64,000 nt of DNA from Macrostomum hystrix (lineage: Eukaryota; Platyhelminthes; Macrostomidae). Each line of letters opens with the position of its first letter. The first letter of the stretch is position 1. The position numbers were made by a program, and so were the translations under genes. Below, one piece after another: positions 56,701 to 64,000 of the stretch. The DNA lies in assembly GCA_950097015.1 (NCBI GenBank), contig CATNEN010000001.1, positions 8,427,001-8,491,000 of the forward strand, read 5' to 3'. The notes beneath the pieces were generated by a model. That model was not told the DNA's origin. It saw only the letters and a list, made by a program, of their open reading frames with translations, and searched no databases.

Positions 56701-59700
56701 GAAAATGTTGTTTCTCCAGCCAGCTCCGCAGTAGGTGGTCCGCTCGCCGCTGCACTGCATCCTGCACTCCAGGTTCGACCTGATTCCGTAGCGTCCATAG
56801 TGATTGCCGCACCAGCACTCGTTGCCGTTCTGCACGCCGAAGAATTTGTAGCCGAGCTTTTTGCAGCGCTCGTAGCACTTCGGCACCGACATGTCTCCGG
56901 TGGCGCCAAGGTGGGGCAGATCGCGAGCACCGCTGTCGACGTAGCATCCGAGGCGCGACAGGCCGGGCACTGAAATTTCAGTGTGAGGCAGCAATGCACT
57001 CTTAGGCCACAGTACAGTACTAATTATCGAAAATCTCAGCAGCGGTACTCACAGCTTGGAGTCCTAGTCGACAGGCCAGTTGCATAGATAGCGTTCCTCC
57101 AGCCGGCTCCGCACTTCTCGCGACCGTCGCCTCTGCACTTCATGTTGCACTGACTGTTGTCCACTCTGCCGAAGGCGCCGTACAGGTTGCCGCATGTGCA
57201 GCTGTCACCATTCTGCAGACCGGCGTACTTGTAGCCGCGGTTCTTGCACAGCTTCAAGCAGAAGGACTTGGTAGCCTCGTGACCGGCGTGGTGGACGAGC
57301 GGCAGATCGCGAGAGGCATTGTCGATGAAGCAGCCCAGGTAGGCAGCTTAAAGAAGACAGTAGCGAAAATTTAGTTAATTTAACTTTTATGACTGCATGT
57401 GAAGCAATTATAAAATGGTTTTCGTTGGGCTCTACCTGAAATATCCTGGATGCCAGTGGTGAAGATATCGTTTCTCCAGCCGGCTCCGCAGTACGTAGTT
57501 TTGTCACCGTCGCACTGCTTCCTGCACTCGTTCTTGTCTCGCCTGCCGTATCGTCCATAGTGATTGCCGCAGAAGCACTGGTCACCGTTCTGCACGCCGA
57601 AGAACCTGTAGCCCTGTCTCTTGCAGAGGCCGTAGCACTTGCTGACTGTCATACCACCAGTGGCGGCGTGCTTTGTGAGATCGCGTGTGCCAGCATCAAT
57701 GAAGCAGCCGAGATGGACCATGCCGGGTGCTAAAATAGAGTTTAATTTTTGTTACAAAAAATAGTCCCTTTTTCATAAATTTTTTACATGAAGCTTGTAA
57801 GGAGAAAATATGACATTTATCTTCAAATCCAAAACAATGCGCTTCTGGGAAAGTAGGAAAAATTCTTCAAGTTTGGTCATTTTGCTGAAAGCTACAAGCC
57901 TATTATTTACATATAATACTCCTTCTGAAATGAAACCAGTTGCGAAGCTACCGCCGTTACGCGGCGCACACAAAAGGCTGAGTACAACTGTTCAGAACAT
58001 GAACTTGACGGCAGTCACACCCAACCCAGACTTAGATCTAGCTGATTATTGTTTTCTATTTACAGCTTGATGAACTCAGGATTGACGAATTTAGTGTCTC
58101 ACTCACGAACACTAGCTCTAAGCTCTAAGCACTGGTCTAGCCGCCAATACCCATAGTTATCATGAATGCTCGTATATATTGTTATGTTTAGCTTAGGAAT
58201 GCAAGGAAATTAACTTTTGAGCATTCGTAAAATACTCGTAATTCATTAAGAATCTCGCATCTGATGCAGCGAAATACACCATAACTTACTGGCATCACCA
58301 GCCCTGCTAGCCAGTCCGGTGGTGTAGACCTGGTTTCTCCAGCTGCCTCCACACTTTGTCCTCTTGTCGCCCAGGCAGGGCATGTTGCAAGTGTTGTCGG
58401 CGCCCTTGCCGTATCGACCGTAGGTGTTGCCGCAGAAGCACTGGCTGCTGTACTGCAGGCCAAAGTACTTGAAGCCGGCCTTGCGACAGTAGTTCCAGCA
58501 GAACTCCTTGGTGGCCTCGTGACCGGCGTCCTTGTAGTGGGGCAGATCGCGCTGGCCGTTGTCAACGAAGCAGCCGAGCAAGTGAACTCCAGCCGCTAAA
58601 GAATTTGAGAGTACCGTAAGGCAACCATAGAAACAAATGCAACGAAACGAGCAACAAAGTAAGCGAAACATTATTCTTAAATATTTTAAATCTGTAACTA
58701 ATTGTGTGACTGTGACATCAGTGACCTTGTGATTCTCATTTAAAGAATGTTCATACAAACCTGCTGTGGCCACCTCCAAGCCAGTAGTGAAAATGTTGTT
58801 TCTCCAGCCAGCTCCGCAGTAGGTGGTCCGCTCGCCGCTGCACTGCATCCTGCACTCCAGGTTCGACCTGATTCCGTAGCGTCCATAGTGATTGCCGCAC
58901 CAGCACTCGTTGCCGTTCTGCACGCCGAAGAATCTGTATCCAAGAGTTCTGCAGCGCTCGGAGCACTTCGGCACCGACATGTCTCCGGTGGCGCCGAGGT
59001 GGGGCAGATCACGAACACCGCTGTCGACGTAGCATCCGAGGCGCGCCAGGCCGGGCACTGTATTGGTTGATTGAGGGTTGAGTGGAACGAGCGTGAAATA
59101 GTAAGAACTCATATTCTAGCAACTTTGTTGTAGTACGATGGCATCCGTGAGGGCAAACTCGAATGGTGAAGCGGGAATGTAAACTTTATCACAGTAAGAA
59201 TGTGAGGGCAGGTAAACATTTTTGTGCGCTTCTTTCTTTTGTAACAGATTTGAGTGCGTGCCCAGGGGTCACCGGAACGCTCAGAGTTGCAAGTTGGCAA
59301 CTCTGCTAGCTGAGGATCTATTGTTGCCAGATGATGTATCAGTACCAGAGCCCCAGAGCCACCATATAAAGTAGCATCTTATATTGAATGATTCAAGGGG
59401 GTTCTCACCTGCTGGGGTCTTGGTCGTCAAGCCAGTCGTGTAGATGGCGTTCCTCCAGCCGGCTCCGCACTTCTCGCGACCGTCGCCTCTGCACTTCATG
59501 TTGCACTGGCTGTTGTCCACTCTGCCGAAGGCGCCGTACAGGTTGCCGCATGTGCAGCTGTCACCATTCTGCAGACCGGCGTACTTGTAGCCGCGGTTCT
59601 TGCACAGCTTCAAGCAGAAGGACTTGGTAGCCTCGTGACCGGCGTGGTGGACGAGCGGCAGATCGCGAGAGGCATTGTCGATGAAGCAGCCAAGGTAGGC

Positions 59701-62700
59701 AACTCCAGCTAAATATTTTAATGAAGCAAATTTGTAGCGCTGAGAAAGGGTTTTTCATCCTTTTTTTTACTTTTACCTGGAATATCCTCAATGCCAGTTG
59801 AGAAGATATCGTTTCTCCAGCCGGCTCCGCAGTATGTGGTTTTGTCTCCGTCGCACTGCTTCCTGCACTCGTTCTTGTCACGCCTGCCGTATCGGCCGTA
59901 GTTGTTGCCGCAGAAGCACTGGTCACCGTTCTGTACACCGAAGAACCTGTATCCCTGCTTCTTGCAGAGGTTGTAACACTTTTCGACAGACATTTTGCCA
60001 GTCGCGGCGTGCTTGGTAAGATCGCGTGTGCCAGCATCAACGAAGCAGCCCAGGTGTTCCATTCCAGCGGCTGAAATTGTAGACAAAAAATAATAGCCCT
60101 TAGCACTAAGCTTCTGTTTCGCAATGTTTTTGCTGTCACTCACGAGAAAACGGTTTGGATCCCAGGCCTGTGGTGAAGATCTGGTTTCGCCAGTTGCCGC
60201 CGCACTTGGTCTTCTTCTCGCCTTGGCATTCCGCGCTGCAGGACGATGCGTCGGCCCTGCCGTAGCGGCCGAACTCGTTGCCGCAGGTGCACTGGAAGCC
60301 GGCTTGCAGACCGAAGAAACGATAGCCTCTCTCTCTGCAGTACTTGAAGCAGAAGGCCTTCGAGGTGCGGTGATAAGCATTGTACACGTGCGGCAAATCG
60401 CGACTGCCATTGTCGACGTAGCAGCCGAGGTCGCGGACACCGGCAGCTGGGTTTAAAGCAGGTTTTTCGAGTGACGATGTTATGGCTGAGTTCATTTTTC
60501 ACTGAAAAGTACAACTATAAATTAAATGCGCCTTTAAAATGGTGCTTCTTTCTTAAAGTTATGAGTTCCCTTCGATAGTACTGGGTAGGGGTGAGTGGCA
60601 GACTGGTCTGTGTGGCACACAGATTCATTTGTGGCGCAGCCGCGGAGAGAAGGTTTGGGGCTTTTAATGCTGTTTATACCCTTGAGGGCCAATCTCCAGG
60701 GCACAGTGAAAGTGTACACTGCCTGACAATGGGAAAGTCAGGTCAGATGTACACACCTGTGCGAGTGTGTGCCTGCGAACGGTATTTGTGTGCGTGTATG
60801 CTCAGGAGTCAGAGAATCGGCAGAATTGCCTCCTCGCTGGCTGGGAGGCAAAATTATCGGCCTTTGTCCGGAGCCCAACTGCGGTTATTATAATTTTTTT
60901 TTCTATCGGACTTGGATAACACTCGTAACAACAATGACGAATTGTGTCACTGATACAGATGAAGAAAGTGATACAGAAAGTATCACCAATTGGTTCTCAC
61001 CAATGCTGGCAACTTCCAAGCCGGTGGTGTAGACGCTGTTTCTCCAGCCGGCTCCACAGTAGGTGGTCTTGTCCTCGCTGCACTGCATTCGGCACTCAGT
61101 GTTTGGCCTGATACCGTAGCGACCATAGTGATTGCCGCAGAAGCAGTGAGTTGAGTACTGCACACCGAAGAATCTGTAGTTAAGTCGGCGACAGAGCTCG
61201 TAGCACTTGGGCACGCTAGCTCCGCTGACTGCGGCAACATGCGGCAGGTCTCTATCGGCGCCGTCAACGAAGCAACCCAGATACTTCAGCCCTGGAGCTT
61301 CAATGTGTAAATTAGAGGCCAATAGTTGTTACCGGCATACAAGACATAACAAAGAATCGCTGTGCAATCAATTGATAGATACAATAATAAATATATTACA
61401 CTTGACGCAAAAAAGCCAGATGCGTATTGTGCAGCCAACAGCACGGCGCATCTGCAGGCAGCCTACGGGTGTTCAGTCCACGGACTTGTGAAACACCGCA
61501 CCCACCCTAAATTACCCGCGCTGATGCTGGCACCGATTTCCAATGAACCCCGGCATTTTAGTCCCTCTTAGGCGCAGTATAGGACAACATAGAGCCAGAC
61601 AACTTGGATTGCCTTCAAAATGCTTACCTGTGAATGGTCGCGTGGTCAAGCCAGTCGTGTAGATGGCGTTCCTCCAGCCGGCTCCGCACTTCTCGCGACC
61701 GTCGCCTCTGCACTTCATGTTGCACTGGCTGTTGTCCACTCTGCCGAAGGCGCCGTACAGGTTGCCGCATGTGCAGCTGTCACCATTCTGCAGACCGGCG
61801 TACTTGTAGCCGCGGTTCTTGCACAGCTTCAAGCAGAAGGACTTGGTAGCCTCGTGACCGGCGTGGTGGACGAGCGGCAGATCGCGAACACCGTTATCAA
61901 CGAAGCAGCCCAAGTAGGTCTCTCCTTTTAATGTGTTTTTAAACAGAGGTATCGAAATTTTTGGGGGAGTAGTGGCACAGCGTTATAACTCGTTTGCCTC
62001 TCGTGCCAAGGTCCCTGAGCTCGATTCCGCAGCGAGGCTATATTTATTTGGGACCCAGCCGCGGATAGAGGTCATGGAGGCTTGTCGTGCAATTCACGCC
62101 TTTGAGGACCAACCTCCAAGGCAAAGTGAAAGTGTACAATTCATGACGGTGAGAAAGTCAGGGCAGAAGTACACCGCTGCGTGTGTGCTCAGTAGTCAGT
62201 GCAATGGGCAGAATTGCCTCCTCGCTGACTGCGGTCCTAGTATCACCAAATGATGTGCCAGTATCCACAGCTATCCTCAAAATGTATTTTAACAGTTTTA
62301 TCGAGATGTTTACTACAGGTCTAGCACTGCCAGAAATCAGAGAACTAGCTGTGGCATCACTGAACGACAGTATATATTGGTCATAGCTCGTAGACGTCAT
62401 TATGTTGAGGAGCATTTTCTGTCAAAAAATAAATAGAATTCTCACCACTGACAGTGTCTTCCAGGCCGGTCGTGAAGATGTCGTTTCTCCAGCCAGAACC
62501 GCAGTAGGTTGTCTTATCACCAGAGCACTGCATTCTGCACTCATTCTTGTCTCGGCGTCCGTAGCGTCCGTAATGATTGCCGCACCAGCACTCGTTAGAG
62601 TATTGCAAACCGAAGAACCTGTAGCCCTGCTGCCTGCACAGGCCGTAGCACTTGGCCACTGTCATGCTGCCAGTGCCGCCCAGCTTTGGCAGATCTCGGA

Positions 62701-64000
62701 CACCGGAGTCAACGAAGCAGCCAAGGTGAACCATACCTGGTGCTTAATAAAAAAATATGAGATTCGGATTTAATACGAATAATTAAACTTATTTTTATTT
62801 ATTTATTGGTATAACTATTCTTCACATTAGAAACTTACTCCTGGACGCCTGCGACTGCAGACCGGTTGTGTAGATTTCGTTTCTCCAGCCGCCGCCGCAC
62901 TTGGTCTCGCGGTCTCCCCGACACGGCACGTTGCAGCTGGCCTCCGAGGCCTTGCCGTAGCGACCGAAGGTGTTGCCGCAGGTACAGTAGCCGCCGTATT
63001 GCATAGCAAAGTACTTGTATCCTCTATCCTTGCAGTAGGTCCAGCAGAATGTCTTGGTTGTCTGGTACTCAGCTGAGAACACCAACGGGAGATCACGCTG
63101 CGCCGTGTCCACGTAGCATCCGAGTCTGCGAACTCCGACCTCTTTAAAAAGAAAAGTTTCCTTTCTTTAATTGATTATTTTTAACAGTAGAAAGACGCGG
63201 GGATATTGGAAATACACAGAATTTTTTTCTGTTTATTCTAATGCAAGTATATAACCAATTGTCATGAAATCCAGAGCAAGGGTAAACTTTTCCGCTCTAT
63301 CCGATGCAGCAACTTCCAGAATCACGAAACGTTGGCATCGTCGAGATATTCACCTATTCTCACCTTTCTAAAAGCACGAGTTCCTTACAAAGCTCAAAGT
63401 GTTCTCACTTTCATTAGCGGCATCAACGCCTGTGGTGTAGATCAAGTTTCTCCAGCCGGCGCCGCAGTAGCTGGTCTTGTCGCCGGTGCACTGCATTCGG
63501 CACTCCAGGCGGGACCTGATGCCGTGTCTGCCGTAGTGATTGCCGCACCAGCACTCGTTGGAGTTCTGAACGCCGAAGAATCTGTAGTTCTTATTCCGAC
63601 ACAGCTGGTAGCACTTGAATGCACTCATAGAACCGCTGCCAGCCAGCACTGGAAGGTCTCTGGCACCGCTGTCGATGAAGCAGCCGAGCAGTCTCATGCC
63701 GGGAGCTGAAATTATTCAGATAAAAATTCTTGTTGAGTATCTAAAGCGTGCTTATTAACGTCAATAGGTTCCCTATCGACTCACTAGAAACTGCCGGGAC
63801 AGCCAATCCAGTTGTGTAGACGGCGTTCCTCCAGGGTCCACCACAGTAGGTGCTCTTCTCGCCCTGGCACTGCGATCTGCATTGGTTTTCGCTGGCCCGT
63901 CCGAAGGCTCCATAAGAATTGCCGCAAGTGCAATGGTCGCCATTCTGCACACCGAAGAACAGGTAGCCACGTGATTTGCAGAAGTTAAAGCAGAAGCTGC
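51440..64000 (-). CDS. Gene C: giant WSC / vWA secreted-type protein, 5' partial
   Basis: 3' part of a second large gene; transcription enters from the right edge, and the stop TAG is at 51442-51440. WSC exons in order: 64000-63785 (cut by the edge), 63705-63409, 63141-62839, 62742-62446, 61924-61628, 61297-61001, 60446-60144, 60070-59777, 59708-59409, 59057-58761, 58595-58290, 57729-57436, 57346-57053, 56969-56673, 56482-56177, 56081-55788, 55700-55401, 55024-54734, 54641-54339 and 54223-53924. Then vWA 53779-53220, linkers 52552-52459 and 52348-52298, and the terminal WSC 51711-51440. All WSC exons are 291-306 nt and phase 1-1. No FTP exon lies in the visible part. The layout from the last WSC pair onward equals that of gene A, so the two are paralogues. 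Signal peptide and start lie outside the window. Likely an extracellular glycan-binding protein by domain type; function otherwise unknown. Confidence 0.85.
51905..52150 (+). mobile_element. SINE-2 copy in a gene C intron
   Basis: Plus-strand copy, antisense to gene C. The head is cut but CTGCCTCTCGCATCAAGGTC and TGAGCTCGATTCCGCAGCG remain, followed by the body to CAGCCCTCCTGCAAGCATTA. Confidence 0.75.
52955..53081. repeat. 127-bp imperfect palindrome (hairpin)
   Basis: Left arm GTTTAATTCA, GGTTAGAAT, CCTCGGCTGC and AATGGTC are matched in reverse by GACCATT, GCAGCCTCGG, ATTCTAACC and TGAATTAAAC on the right, with a GC-rich loop around 53010-53030. In the gene C intron between the vWA exon and the 94-nt linker. 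Could be a small foldback element or a structured intronic RNA. Confidence 0.75.
53924..64000 (-). CDS. Gene C array of 20 WSC exons with strict subtype alternation
   Basis: From the right edge to the vWA exon, the CTCGN/FC-x-x-C subtype and the CY-x-x-C/C[WF]CGN subtype follow each other without exception. Exon openings also recur in a four-step order: PGM-x-HLGC, then AYLGC or ETYLGC, then PGL-x-x-LGC, then xGV-x-x-LGC (62742 to 60446; 60070 to 58595; 57729 to 56482), with a diverged fourth round (56081 to 54641). The unit is about 2.1-2.4 kb. Three exons (61924, 59708, 57346) are almost identical in the body but differ at their ends. Confidence 0.85.
57775..58285. other. Longer AT-rich gene C intron without recognised features
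   Basis: Intron between WSC exons 58595-58290 and 57729-57436. Open frames here are short and AT-rich; no repeat family or extra exon was identified. Confidence 0.5.
60590..60895 (+). mobile_element. SINE-2 copy in a gene C intron
   Basis: Plus-strand copy without a clear tRNA head: GCGCAGCCGCGGAGAGAAGG, ACCCTTGAGGGCCAATCTCC, AGTGTACACTGCCTGACAAT, and GCCTCCTCGCTGGCTGGGAG near its end, then TTATTATAATTTTT. Antisense to gene C, in the intron 60447-61000. Confidence 0.75.
61425..61545 (-). mobile_element. SINE-1 tail fragment in a gene C intron
   Basis: TGTTCAGTCCACGGACTTG, CACCGCACCCACCCTAAATT and CGCTGATGCTGGCACC match the tail half of SINE-1 copies near 24040 and 24760. The tRNA-like head is absent. 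Confidence 0.6.
61966..62280 (+). mobile_element. SINE-2 copy with intact tRNA-like head
   Basis: Head GTAGTGGCACAGCGTTATAA and AAGGTCCCTGAGCTCGATTCC, body GGCTTGTCGTGCAATTCACG, CACGCC-like and AGAAAGTCAGGGCAGAAGTAC, end GGCAGAATTGCCTCCTCGCTG. It lies about 40 bases upstream of the WSC exon 61924-61628 and close to its weak acceptor. Confidence 0.8.
63185..63365. mobile_element. MITE-like fragment in a gene C intron
   Basis: AAGACGCGGGGATATTGGAAAT, ATTGTCATGAAATCCAGAGC, TCTATCCGATGCAGCAAC and GGCATCGTCGAGATATTCAC match the left half of the family at 18212-18640. The right half is missing; the WSC exon 63705-63409 starts its donor about 40 bases further on. Confidence 0.6.

Overview
The window is nuclear DNA of an animal, most likely a spiralian invertebrate; a flatworm of the Macrostomum type is my guess, but nothing in the sequence proves it. 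The signs are many GT-AG introns, GC-rich exons in AT-rich introns, metazoan gene families (Nup98/Nup96, a septin, and secreted vWA/WSC/fucolectin-type proteins), tRNA-derived SINEs, a Ty3/gypsy element and very many minisatellites.

Layout. (1) 1-14953, plus strand: the Nup98/Nup96 nuclear pore locus, entered inside its FG-repeat part. At least ten exons are visible, and six of the nine introns carry their own tandem array. No exon for the Nup98 autoproteolytic domain is visible, and the FG part ends in a stop codon at 3657-3659. (2) 16895-19230, minus strand: a short septin-like GTPase whose P-loop and switch II motifs are degenerate. (3) 20764-37500, minus strand: gene A, a secreted protein of 30 exons. 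The exon lengths I mapped add to exactly 8772 nt, or 2923 residues: signal peptide, 19 WSC domains, 4 fucolectin-type (FTP/F5-8C-like) domains and 2 vWA domains. (4) 37.6-44.3 kb: intergenic DNA holding an integrase-less gypsy element with both LTRs. (5) 44475-47527, plus strand: gene B, a short secreted protein with four WSC domains, apparently an inverted, 3'-truncated copy of part of gene C. (6) 47.6-51.4 kb: repeats and no gene. (7) 51440-64000, minus strand: gene C, the 3' part of a second giant WSC gene that runs past the right edge. It has 20 WSC domains (one cut by the edge), then vWA and a terminal short WSC domain, the same C-terminal layout as gene A.

In genes A, B and C almost every domain is one exon bounded by phase-1 introns, so domains can be added, lost or swapped without breaking the frame. 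In the long arrays two WSC subtypes alternate strictly. This looks like a young, fast-changing family of giant secreted proteins built from carbohydrate-binding-type modules (WSC and fucolectin-like) plus vWA. A role in surface coat, mucus, adhesion or recognition is inference from the domain types. The family, its alternating dyad code and its traces of duplication, conversion and decay are the most interesting content of the window.

Mobile and repeated DNA includes two main tRNA-derived SINE families, a MITE-like family with short terminal inverted repeats, a 127-bp hairpin, a 2052-bp tandem duplication inside gene A and about a dozen minisatellites. I read all splice sites by eye from GT/AG signals, reading frame and domain homology; no transcript evidence was available.
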